A stretch of DNA of 64,000 nt from Chloroflexia bacterium SDU3-3 (GTDB lineage: Bacteria > Chloroflexota > Chloroflexia > Chloroflexales > Roseiflexaceae). Shown here piece after piece: positions 34,019 through 41,787 of this stretch. Under the pieces are notes generated by a model. That model was given only the letters and a program-made list of their open reading frames with translations. It was not told the DNA's origin and ran no database searches. The stretch is from assembly GCA_009268125.1 (NCBI GenBank), contig WBOU01000019.1:62001-126000 (forward strand), in the 5' to 3' direction. The first letter of the stretch is position 1. Each line of letters opens with the position of its first letter. A program made the translations under genes and the position numbers.

Positions 34019-34029
34019 AAGGAGTTTTC

Positions 34030-34929
34030 ATGGACCTGGGTATTACTGGCCTTGGCCGGATGGGCGCGGGCATGGCCCGCCGTTGGCTTCGCAATGGGCA
34101 CCGCGTGGTTGGCCACAACCGCACGGCCTCGGTCGCCGAGGAGATCGCGTCGGAGGGGATGGAGGTTGCCTACAGCCTGGAGGAGCTGGTCTCCAAGCTT
34201 CAGGCCCCGCGCGCGGTGTGGGTGATGCTGCCCTCGGGCAAGGTGACCGACGACGCGATCAACCACCTGGCCACCCTGCTGGAGCCGGGCGACACCATCA
34301 TCGACAGCGGCAACACCAACTTTAACGACGACGTGCGCCGCGCCGAGGCGCTGAAGGCCAAGGGCATCCACTATATCGACCAGGGCACCTCGGGCGGCAT
34401 CTGGGGCCTGGAGAAGGGTTTCTGCCTGATGGTGGGCGGCGAACCCGAGGCGGTGAAGCCGCTGGAGCAGGCCTTCATCGACCTGGCCCCCGAGGATGGC
34501 TACATCCACTGCGGCCCGGCTGGCTCCGGCCACTTTGTGAAGATGGTGCACAACGGCGTCGAGTACGGCATGATGCAGGCCTACGCCGAGGGCTTCGAGA
34601 TCATGCAGGCCAAGAAGGAGTTCAACCTCGACCTGCACAAGATCGCCTCGGTGTGGAACCACGGCTCGGTGGTGCGCTCGTGGCTGCTGGAGCTGACCGA
34701 GGACGCCTTCGCCGAGGATCCGAAGCTGGATGCGATCAAGGGCTATGTGGAGGACAACGGCGAGGGCCGCTGGACCATCCAGTCGGCGATCGATCTGGAC
34801 GTGCCCGCGCCGGTGATCACGCTGGCGCTGTTCGAGCGCTTCCACTCGCGCCAGGATGACTCGTTCGCGGCCAAGGTGCTGGCGGCCATGCGCAAGGGCT
34901 TCGGCGGCCACGCCGTGAAGAAGGTCTAG
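34030..34929 (+). CDS. gnd: 6-phosphogluconate dehydrogenase, decarboxylating (short form)
   Basis: 299 residues, start after AAGGAG. It oxidises 6-phosphogluconate to ribulose-5-phosphate and CO2 in the pentose phosphate pathway. The Rossmann fold begins LGITGLGRMGAGMARRWL, with VGHNRTAS after beta-2 (Asn-Arg-Thr suggests NADP; NAD use is common among short forms). Substrate-site motifs are IDSGNTNFNDD, DQGTSGGIWGLEKGFCLMVGG and GSGHFVKMVHNGVEYGMMQ with the catalytic Lys. The short length matches the GndA/YqeC-type rather than the 470-residue enzyme. It is a single gene with a strong promoter. Confidence 0.94.
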   Translation: MDLGITGLGRMGAGMARRWLRNGHRVVGHNRTASVAEEIASEGMEVAYSLEELVSKLQAPRAVWVMLPSGKVTDDAINHLATLLEPGDTIIDSGNTNFNDDVRRAEALKAKGIHYIDQGTSGGIWGLEKGFCLMVGGEPEAVKPLEQAFIDLAPEDGYIHCGPAGSGHFVKMVHNGVEYGMMQAYAEGFEIMQAKKEFNLDLHKIASVWNHGSVVRSWLLELTEDAFAEDPKLDAIKGYVEDNGEGRWTIQSAIDLDVPAPVITLALFERFHSRQDDSFAAKVLAAMRKGFGGHAVKKV

Positions 34930-34954
34930 CCTTCGCGCTCGCACGTACGCCCCG

Positions 34955-34981
34955 CAGGCTACAGCGTCACGCTGTAGCCTG
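34955..34981 (+). terminator. Hairpin after gnd
   Basis: CAGGCTACAGCG (34955-34966) and CGCTGTAGCCTG (34970-34981) form a perfect 12-bp stem with a 3-base loop; no T-run follows. Confidence 0.6.
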
Positions 34982-35214
34982 CCCCTGGCCCCCGCCCACC
35001 TCTTCCCCACACCCCTTGCCCTCGCGCCCAAAACAGCGGATAATCCCAGGTACCACCCGTATCAACCCTGGCCCCAGATCGCTAGAGCTTTCGGTAGCGG
35101 CGAGCATGCCCTGGCTGCCATTGGCCCCTGGGTCAACCCAGCTGGCTTGCTTGCCCGATGTTGGACAACGGCGGCGTCATACAGTAGCTCAGTACCCAAG
35201 AAGGCAGGCCCCCT

Positions 35215-36609
35215 ATGGATGACCGTCTGATCGATTTCATTGCGGCGCTGCGGGCCGCAGGTGTGCGCATCTCGGTGGCCGAGAGCGCCGATGCGCTGCG
35301 GGCGATCGCGGCGGCTGGTATCGCCGACCGCGAGCTGTTCCGGCTGGCGCTGCGGGCCACCCTGGTGAAGGATGCGAAGGACCGCGACTCGTTCGACGAG
35401 CTGTTCCCCAGCTACTTTGGGCCAGGCGCGCCGCCCATGCCCAACCAGCCGGGCCAGGGCATGTCGCCCGACGACCGCCAGAAGCTGGAGGAGATGCTTG
35501 AGCAGATGCTCCAGCAGATGTCGCCCGAGCAGCTGCGCCAGCTGTTCGAGGCCATGGTGCGCGGGGTGGAGATGGACCGCGAGGCGCTGCGGGCCATGGT
35601 GCAGGGCACGCTCGACCGCGCCCCCTACCTCAGCCGCTTCCAGCAGCAGCGCCTTGCCCAGCGGGCCATGCGCGATCTTGAGTTCGACCGGCTCGACCAG
35701 CTGCTGGAGGAGCTGATCCAGAAGATGCGCGAGGCTGGGGTGAGCGACGAGGCCCTGCGCGAGCTGACCGAGCAGGCCCGCGAGAACCAGCAGGCCCTGG
35801 CCCAGCAGCTGGCGCAGGAGGTGGGCCAGGGCATCGCCGAGCACGAGCGCGAGAACCCGCCGCCGCGCAGCTCGCCCGAAGACCTGATGGACCGGCCCTT
35901 CGAGTACCTGGGCCACGAGGATGCCGACATGCTGCGCCGCAGCCTCTCGCGGCTGGCCTCGCAGATCCGCACGCGGGCGGCGCTGCGCCAGCGCCGCGGC
36001 AGCCGCGGCAGCCTAGATGCCAAGGCCACCATCCGCGCCAGCATGCGCTACGGCGGGGTGCCGCTGGCCATCCACCACCGCCGCAGGCACCTCAAGCCCA
36101 AGGTCACGGTGCTGTGCGACCTCTCCACATCCATGCGCCCGGTCGTGTCGTTCATGCTGCTGCTGGTCTACGGCCTGCAAGATCAGATCAGCCGCACCCG
36201 CTCCTACGCCTTCGTGGCCGATCTGCACGACATCTCGCCCGACTTCCAGGACTCGCGGCCCGAGCAGGCCATCCAGAGCGTGCTCGAGCGCATCCGCCCC
36301 GGCCACTACAACACCGATCTGGGCAACAGCCTGCGCACCTTCAGCCGCGACCACATGGGCGCGGTGGATAGCCGCACCACCGTGATCATCCTTGGTGATG
36401 GCCGCAACAACTACTTTGACCCCAACCTGCGCGACTTCGCCGAGATCAAGCGCCGCGCCCGCCGCGTGCTGTGGTTCACCCCCGAGCCGCCGCGCTCGTG
36501 GGGCACCGGCGACAGCGACATGCCCAAGTACGCGCCGCTGTGCGACGCGGTACATGAGGTGGGCAACCTGCGCCAGCTCACCGCTGCGGTGGATGCGCTG
36601 TTTGGCTAG
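35215..36609 (+). CDS. CoxE-like von Willebrand factor A domain protein
   Basis: 464 residues. The N-terminal half (about 1-230) is helical and rich in Gln, Glu and Met (EEMLEQMLQQMSPEQLRQLF), with coiled-coil character. The C-terminal half (about 290-464) is a vWA domain with MIDAS D302-L-S304-T-S306 (VLCDLSTSMRP), Thr in YNTDLGNSL and Asp in IILGDGRNN. This CoxE-type arrangement works with MoxR-type AAA ATPases in metal-centre insertion or complex assembly; no MoxR gene is adjacent here. No signal peptide, so cytoplasmic. The upstream 286-base gap holds only the gnd hairpin. Confidence 0.85.
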   Translation: MDDRLIDFIAALRAAGVRISVAESADALRAIAAAGIADRELFRLALRATLVKDAKDRDSFDELFPSYFGPGAPPMPNQPGQGMSPDDRQKLEEMLEQMLQQMSPEQLRQLFEAMVRGVEMDREALRAMVQGTLDRAPYLSRFQQQRLAQRAMRDLEFDRLDQLLEELIQKMREAGVSDEALRELTEQARENQQALAQQLAQEVGQGIAEHERENPPPRSSPEDLMDRPFEYLGHEDADMLRRSLSRLASQIRTRAALRQRRGSRGSLDAKATIRASMRYGGVPLAIHHRRRHLKPKVTVLCDLSTSMRPVVSFMLLLVYGLQDQISRTRSYAFVADLHDISPDFQDSRPEQAIQSVLERIRPGHYNTDLGNSLRTFSRDHMGAVDSRTTVIILGDGRNNYFDPNLRDFAEIKRRARRVLWFTPEPPRSWGTGDSDMPKYAPLCDAVHEVGNLRQLTAAVDALFG

Positions 36610-37080
36610 CTTGCGGTGCCTTGAAGTACCCGCGCCTTCATGCCGATGGGAGGGGTGGGGCCGTGTGGGGGCGGCCTCGCCGCAGCGGTAAAGCCTAGCT
36701 AATGCCTACGGGCGGCTGTGGGGAGGGTGCGGCCATGGCGCAGCGCCCCTCCCCGTTTTATCGCAGAGCGGCGTTTGCTCGCTCTACCATGCTTCTGCTG
36801 TCGTAGATACGTCTCTAGAGTGATTCTGTGGAGAAACAAGACGAATGTGCTTGATTTAGCGCGAATACTCGGTAATCAGTACATTTCGTGTGAAAAAATA
36901 AATAGCCCCCTAACGACCAGTATGAAAAAAGCAGTGGATTGTGTAAGAAAGCGCTGAAAGAGCAACAAACCAACCGATCTTAAGCAACAAAAAGGCGTCA
37001 AAATGGACGCTCATAAGATTCTGTAGTTGCTATTTCTTGAGAATCAACAGCCTTTTGGCTGATATTATCAAAATTGCCTC
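36610..37080. other. Gene-free gap with an AT-rich island
   Basis: After the vWA gene a GC-rich hairpin region (about 36640-36760) gives way to about 270 AT-rich bases (36830-37100). Short open frames here lack an SD and familiar protein features. I see no RNA gene. Confidence 0.6.
36720..36759 (+). terminator. Probable terminator after the vWA gene
   Basis: GGGGAGGGTGC (36720-36730) can pair with GCGCCCCTCCCC (36743-36754) with one bulge, followed by GTTTTA. Confidence 0.6.
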
Positions 37081-37109
37081 TTGAATCTCAAAATAAACTA
37101 TGGTATGCT
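37081..37109 (+). promoter_or_regulatory. Promoter of the zinc-ribbon gene with a long 5' leader
   Basis: -35 TTGAAT (37081-37086), 17-bp spacer, -10 TATGCT (37104-37109) with upstream TG. The leader to the ATG is about 137 bases and includes a GACGATG/CATCGTT stem (about 37172-37197), reminiscent of long leaders of cold-shock-type genes. Confidence 0.7.
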
Positions 37110-37252
37110 CTCTGCCATGTTCAAGGTTTGGCCAGCCACGATATGCTTTAAGACCCCCGCCTGCCCCTACAGGACGATGGTTCTCCTGCTCATCGTTCCC
37201 AAGCCTATGGACAGCGTTTTCCGGACCTATACCCATTAAGGAGTGAGTAGCG

Positions 37253-37648
37253 ATGAGCTACGCGGACAAAACCCTCGCATGTCGAGATTGTGGGAACGAG
37301 TTTGTGTTTACGGCGGGTGAGCAGGAGTTCTACGCACAGAAGGGCTTCACCAACGAGCCGACCCGGTGCCCGGCATGCCGCCAGGCGCGCAAGGCTTCCT
37401 CTGGTGGTGGTGCCGGTCGCAGCCGCGACAGCTACGGCGGCGGTCGTGACAGCTACGGCGGCGGTCGTGACAGCTACGGCGGCGGTCGTGACAGCTACAA
37501 CAGCGCTCCTCGCGAGATGCACACCACGGTCTGCGCCTCGTGCGGCGGCCCCGCTACGGTGCCCTTTGTCCCCCGTGGGGACAAGCCGGTGCTCTGCTCG
37601 GACTGCTTCCAGGCACAGCGCCGCACCACCAGCAACTCGCGCTGGTAA
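37253..37648 (+). CDS. Zinc-ribbon protein with GGGRDSY repeats, probable RNA/DNA-binding
   Basis: 131 residues, start behind AAGGAG. The N-terminal zinc ribbon has LACRDCGNEFVFTAGEQEFY and RCPACRQARK, the bacterial CxxC-x(n)-CxxC type. The centre contains four tandem copies of a 7-residue GGGRDSY unit (21-base DNA repeat, about 37428-37499), similar to RGG/RS-type nucleic-acid-binding tails. The C-terminal part has a second four-Cys site (VCASCGGPATVPFVPRGD, LCSDCFQ). It may be an abundant RNA-binding or chaperone-like protein. It is monocistronic, with a strong terminator. Confidence 0.88.
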   Translation: MSYADKTLACRDCGNEFVFTAGEQEFYAQKGFTNEPTRCPACRQARKASSGGGAGRSRDSYGGGRDSYGGGRDSYGGGRDSYNSAPREMHTTVCASCGGPATVPFVPRGDKPVLCSDCFQAQRRTTSNSRW

Positions 37649-37670
37649 GCCGAGTCGGTAAGTACATAAC

Positions 37671-37717
37671 AGCCAGCCCAGGGCGCACATCTCTTTTGCA
37701 CCTTGGGCTGGCTTTTT
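37671..37717 (+). terminator. Intrinsic terminator after the zinc-ribbon gene
   Basis: AGCCAGCCCAGG (37671-37682) pairs with CCTTGGGCTGGCT (37701-37713), followed by TTTTT. Confidence 0.88.
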
Positions 37718-37729
37718 GCTGCCCTGGGC

Positions 37730-39016
37730 CTAGCGCGCCACCATGGGCAGGTAGGCTCGCGCCGGGAAGAGCGGCGTTCCTGTCAGCTCGCGCAGCACGC
37801 TGAAGGTGGTGCGCACCTCGGCTGGCTGGCCCTGGGCCTGGTAGCGCACCCCGTCGGGCCGCGAGGCGTCGGCGGTGAAAGGGATGCGCACCATGCCCCA
37901 CTTCTGCGCGTTGCTGCCCTCGGCAGGCGCAAAATCCTCATATTTAAACCAGAACACGTTTGCGATACGCGGCTGCTGCGCCAGCGTGGTGTAGATGTCG
38001 CGCACGAACGCGCCCAGCTGGCTGGGGTCGTTCCCCGCAAACGCTAGGTTATACCCGATCTCGGTGATCCACAGCGGCTTGCTGGGGTCGTAGGCATCCA
38101 GCACTTTCAGCATGCGCTGGATGCCGGTGTCCACATACACCTGCCTGGGCAGCGAGAGCCGCACCTCCTCGGGGTAGGGGTGGTAGCCCACACCATCCAG
38201 CGGGTAGTAGCCATAGCTCTTGTAGAAGCTGGCGAACGAGCTGGGGTCGCTATAGATCGCGGCGAGATACTGGGCATCAGTCAGCTTGATGGTGGATGGC
38301 TTGGTGGGGTCACCAGTGCCGCGCGGGTGTAGCCCGCCCAGCACGATCTGCGACTGGCCGCAGCCGTGGGACTCGCCCGCAGGTGTGCCGATGCCGTGGC
38401 AGAAGCGGTAGAATTTGGTCATCAGCCGCCCGGTGATCGTCGGCTCGATGCCCAGGCCGCTGGGCGGCAGGCGGTTCTGCTCGTTCAGCACCTCGTAGGC
38501 AGCTATGCGGCTGCCGTAGCGGTCGGCCACCATCAGCGAGCGGTCGAGCCACTGCTGCATGAAGCTGTTCACGCCGCCGCCATATTTCGAGCCGCCCACC
38601 ATGCATTCGGCCTGTAGGCAGTTGAGATCCCACAGGTTGCGGTCACGCACCACATCGAAGGCCAGCAGCGCCAGCACCTTGAAGCCATGGCGCGGCGCGA
38701 CGGTGTTGATGAAGTAGTCGTGCTTGGCGAGGTCGCCCTGCACGTCGTCGCCCAGATGGATCTCTAGGCGCACCCACTGTACCCCCGCCATTGCGAGCAT
38801 GCGCCCCATCTCATCCTGAAAGGCGGCGTTGGTAGCGGCGGGGTTGGCGGGATCGGATCCGAACTCGTAGAAGGGGTCGCGCACCACCATCCCAACGAAG
38901 CTGGCGCGGGAGATCTGCTGGGGCATTCCGCCTCGGGCGGCGGCGGGGGTATCTGCGCCCGCCAAGGTGCTGGCCAGCATGAGGAGCAGGACAAGGCCGA
39001 AGGTGAGACGACGCAT
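37730..39016 (-). CDS. Secreted glycoside hydrolase-like TIM-barrel protein with LPMVAR tail
   Basis: 428 residues. A signal peptide is clear (MRRLTFGLVLLLMLASTLAGA, residues 1-21). The barrel carries AAYEVLNEQNRLPP with acid/base candidate Glu179 and PLWITEIGYN with nucleophile candidate Glu319, the clan GH-A pattern. It is a distant relative of the two glycoside hydrolases at 20.9-24.3 kb, without their repeats or linker. The protein ends AYLPMVAR-stop, the terminal tail also seen in the kelch protein (LPMISK) and nuclease (LPLITR). The glycan substrate is unknown. Single gene, converging with the zinc-ribbon gene; no obvious SD. Confidence 0.8.
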   Translation of the reverse strand: MRRLTFGLVLLLMLASTLAGADTPAAARGGMPQQISRASFVGMVVRDPFYEFGSDPANPAATNAAFQDEMGRMLAMAGVQWVRLEIHLGDDVQGDLAKHDYFINTVAPRHGFKVLALLAFDVVRDRNLWDLNCLQAECMVGGSKYGGGVNSFMQQWLDRSLMVADRYGSRIAAYEVLNEQNRLPPSGLGIEPTITGRLMTKFYRFCHGIGTPAGESHGCGQSQIVLGGLHPRGTGDPTKPSTIKLTDAQYLAAIYSDPSSFASFYKSYGYYPLDGVGYHPYPEEVRLSLPRQVYVDTGIQRMLKVLDAYDPSKPLWITEIGYNLAFAGNDPSQLGAFVRDIYTTLAQQPRIANVFWFKYEDFAPAEGSNAQKWGMVRIPFTADASRPDGVRYQAQGQPAEVRTTFSVLRELTGTPLFPARAYLPMVAR

Positions 39017-39125
39017 ACGGGTTGGCTTTCCAGTGGCCAGGTCGGCAAGCGTCGCGCTGCCCCTGTGCCGTCGCTGTATGAGTAGGTATCTGCCAACCTA
39101 AACGTTACCTGCCGTATCCTTTTGC

Positions 39126-39323
39126 CTACTCCTTCGGTTTCTGATCCTCGATCGCGCGCAGCCGTCGCCGCAGCCGGATGGCCAGGGCGATCATCACCAC
39201 GTTGATCAGCACCACGCCGAGCAGCAGCAGGATCGGCCCGGCGAGGCCCTTTTCCTCGTTCGCCTGCGCTAGGGGTAGTTGTAGCAGGCCGATGGCCCAG
39301 TCTGGTAGTAGTACCATATTCAT
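39126..39323 (-). CDS. Small single-pass membrane protein, function unknown
   Basis: 65 residues (ATG at 39321-39323; a second ATG two codons later). A hydrophobic helix (GPILLLLGVVLINVVMIALAI, about 29-49) is followed by a strongly basic segment RLRRRLRAIEDQKPKE, so the C-terminus is cytoplasmic. The N-terminal LLPDWAIGLLQLPLAQANEEKG could be a cleaved or peripheral part. No clear SD. The reading frame and topology look genuine but the family is not recognised. Confidence 0.55.
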   Translation of the reverse strand: MNMVLLPDWAIGLLQLPLAQANEEKGLAGPILLLLGVVLINVVMIALAIRLRRRLRAIEDQKPKE

Positions 39324-39399
39324 AGTTAGAGCTGGGGCTACGATTCCGCCCGCCTATTGCTGCGGGCTGTTGCCGACCCGCAGCGTCCTCCTTCCTAGG

Positions 39400-40848
39400 C
39401 TAGTCCTGGGGGCGAATATCAAACACCTTGAGGAAATTGGTCGCGCCACGGCTGGCGATCGGGTGCCCGCCGGTCATCACCAGGCGGTCACCCACCTTGG
39501 CCATCCCCCGGCTCACCACGATTCGTTCGAGCATGGCCTGCAGGTCATCCAGCCGCGAGGTGAACTCGCAGAGGATCGGCTCGATGCCCCACACCAGATT
39601 GAGCTGGTGGTAGACCTTCTCGTTGGGCGTGAAGGCGAAGATCGGCACCTCGGGGCGCAGCTGGGCCACGGCCCGCGCGGTGTTGCCGCTCATCGTGAAG
39701 GCGACGATCGCCTTGATCTTCAGCGTGTGGATGATCGCCACCGAGGCCGCGCTGATCGCGTCGGCGATATCGCGCCGCGGCTCGATGAACGAGGTCTTGC
39801 GCGCATCGATGTGCACCGGCAGGATGTCGCCGCGCCGCTCGCCGCTCTCGGTCACATCGGCAATCCTGGCCATCATCCGCACGGACTCCAGCGGGAAGCT
39901 GCCGTTGGCCGTCTCGCCGCTCAGCATCACCGCGTCGGTGCCGTCGATGATCGCGTTGGCCACGTCGCTGGTCTCGGCGCGGGTAGGGCGCGGGTTGCGG
40001 ATCATCGAGTCGAGCATCTGGGTGGCGATGATCACTGGTTTGCCCACAGCGTTGGCGGCCTCGATCAGGTGCTTCTGCACCAGCGGCACCTGCTCGGTGG
40101 GGATCTCCACGCCTAGGTCGCCGCGCGCCACCATGATCGCATCCGAGGCATCGAGGATGGCGGCCAGATCATCCAGCGCCTCGGGCTTCTCGATCTTCGA
40201 GACCAGCGGCACATTGTAGCCAAGTGCGGCCATGCGCTCCTTGGTCTGGATCACATCCCTGGCCCTCCGTACAAACGACAGCGCGACATAATCGACGCCG
40301 TGCTCAAGGCCGAAGGCCAGATCCTCCAGGTCTTTCTCGGTCAGGGCGGGGGCGCTGATGTTCACGCCGGGCAGGTTGATGCCCTGGTGCTCGCGCAGCT
40401 CGCCGCCGAAGATGACCTCGGTGGCCACCTCCACCTCATCCGAGTGCAGCACGCGCAGCTCGATCAGCCCATCCGAGAGTAGTACACGGTCATTTGGCTT
40501 CACATCATGGGGCAGGGCCTGGTAGGTGGTGCTGACACGCTCGGATGTGCCGTCTACCGGCACGGTGGTGATGACAAAGGTGTTGCCGGGAATGAGGATG
40601 ACCGGCTTGTGGTTGACCAGGGGGCCAGTGCGGATCTTGGGGCCCTGCAGATCCTGCAGGATGGCCAGCGGCTTATCGGCGCGCTTGGCCGCCTCGCGCA
40701 GCAGCCGGATCCACTCGGCGTGGGTCTCGTGCGAGCCGTGCGAGAAGTTGAGTCGCACCACATCCACCCCGGCCTCGATCAGCTGCTCGATGGTTGCGGG
40801 GGTGCTGCTTGATGGGCCGATAGTCGCAACAATCTTGGTTCTTCGCAT
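39400..40848 (-). CDS. pyk: Pyruvate kinase
   Basis: 482 residues. It converts phosphoenolpyruvate and ADP to pyruvate and ATP in glycolysis. Markers: MRRTKIVATIGPSS at the start, VVRLNFSHGSHE with substrate-binding residues, LQDLQGPKIRTG, the signature VSKIEKPEALDDLAAILDASD with the catalytic Lys, MVARGDLGVEI and the ETSDVANAIIDGTDAVMLSGE block. The B domain lies at about residues 72-170, the C-terminal regulatory domain at about 350-482. There is no extra PEP-utiliser domain at the C-terminus. Ends with FLKVFDIRPQD. Confidence 0.97.
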   Translation of the reverse strand: MRRTKIVATIGPSSSTPATIEQLIEAGVDVVRLNFSHGSHETHAEWIRLLREAAKRADKPLAILQDLQGPKIRTGPLVNHKPVILIPGNTFVITTVPVDGTSERVSTTYQALPHDVKPNDRVLLSDGLIELRVLHSDEVEVATEVIFGGELREHQGINLPGVNISAPALTEKDLEDLAFGLEHGVDYVALSFVRRARDVIQTKERMAALGYNVPLVSKIEKPEALDDLAAILDASDAIMVARGDLGVEIPTEQVPLVQKHLIEAANAVGKPVIIATQMLDSMIRNPRPTRAETSDVANAIIDGTDAVMLSGETANGSFPLESVRMMARIADVTESGERRGDILPVHIDARKTSFIEPRRDIADAISAASVAIIHTLKIKAIVAFTMSGNTARAVAQLRPEVPIFAFTPNEKVYHQLNLVWGIEPILCEFTSRLDDLQAMLERIVVSRGMAKVGDRLVMTGGHPIASRGATNFLKVFDIRPQD

Positions 40849-40923
40849 ACGTGTGTTGCTATCTAGCGCCTAGGCGCTTCTATGGTGATGATAGGGCAGC
40901 GCTCATATCATCTATTGGCCTTC

Positions 40924-41547
40924 TTATGGGCCAATAGTTATCAGCGGTGCTATCTTATCATACACGTTTTTCCCTAGTCCATTGACATGTTGCAGATCTT
41001 CTATCTTTTGAAACGCGCCATGCGCAGTGCGGTAGTCGATAATGTTGCCAGCCATCACCTCGCCGATCCCTGGCAGGTCTTCCAGCTGGGCGGCGCTGGC
41101 GATATTGATGTTGAGCTTGCCGCCCTCGCCTGCCGCGCTGGTGGCGGGAGGGGCGCTGCCGAGCTTGGGAATGTGCACATGCTGCTCATCGCTCAGCCGC
41201 TGGGCCAGGTTGATCTGGGCTGCGTCGGCCTGCTCGCTCAGCCCACCGGCGGCCATCACCAGGTCTTTTACCCGCGCGTTGGCGGGCAGCTGGTATGCGT
41301 CGGGGTCCATCACCTCGCCGCTGATCGATACGACGATCTCGGGGGCGAGGGTGGCGGTTGGCTCCTCCTCCTCGTCCTGGCTGCCCTCTAGCTCGCTGGT
41401 GGGAAGGCTCACGGCCTCACCAGCGCTAAACGTTGCGCCCGACGAGCGCTGCCCAAGCAGCAGCAGCGCGCCGAGCGCGGCCAGAACTAGCACGATGCTG
41501 GCGATGATGGTTGGGCGTTGTCGCAGCCACTCGGGAAGCTGATCCAT
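40924..41547 (-). CDS. comEA: ComEA-like DNA-binding competence protein
   Basis: 207 residues (ATG at 41545-41547; a GTG one codon earlier). A single membrane anchor (about 13-33, IIASIVLVLAALGALLLL) and a Glu-rich linker precede a SLBB-type domain (about 70-130, VVSISGEVMDPDAYQLPANARV) and a C-terminal helix-hairpin-helix pair (about 145-207, LNINIASAAQLEDLPGIGEV, IEDLQHVNGLGKNVYD). ComEA binds incoming DNA at the outer face of the membrane during transformation. The domain order equals Bacillus ComEA. No comEC is beside it. It lies upstream of pyk but the 75-base gap suggests separate expression is possible. Confidence 0.9.
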   Translation of the reverse strand: MDQLPEWLRQRPTIIASIVLVLAALGALLLLGQRSSGATFSAGEAVSLPTSELEGSQDEEEEPTATLAPEIVVSISGEVMDPDAYQLPANARVKDLVMAAGGLSEQADAAQINLAQRLSDEQHVHIPKLGSAPPATSAAGEGGKLNINIASAAQLEDLPGIGEVMAGNIIDYRTAHGAFQKIEDLQHVNGLGKNVYDKIAPLITIGP

Positions 41548-41733
41548 CACAGGTGTGTGCTCCTACGAAGATACGAGTAGCGGGGAGGAGGCGTGGTGGG
41601 GTGGAGCCTCCATAGCCATTATGACAGAAGAATAGCTGGGCGACAAGGGTAGCGCAGAAGCGGTTTCAGCCGCTCTAGTCAATTATTTTGCCTAACAAAA
41701 TACTGTGTGAAAACGGTCATGGGGCAAAAGAAA

Positions 41734-41761
41734 AGAGCGGCAGCGTAGGCGCTGCCGCTCT
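41734..41761 (-). terminator. Terminator of topA
   Basis: AGAGCGGCAGC (41734-41744) pairs perfectly with GCTGCCGCTCT (41751-41761); on the minus strand TTTCTTTTG follows. It begins 27 bases beyond the topA stop. The gap 41548-41733 shows nothing else. Confidence 0.85.
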
Positions 41762-41787
41762 CGCTCTCGATCTGAAGATCTGCGGTT

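Noticed and set aside
36718-36957. Possible 79-residue gene
   Set aside because: Starts within a terminator-like hairpin, lacks an SD, and its second half is AT-rich noise.
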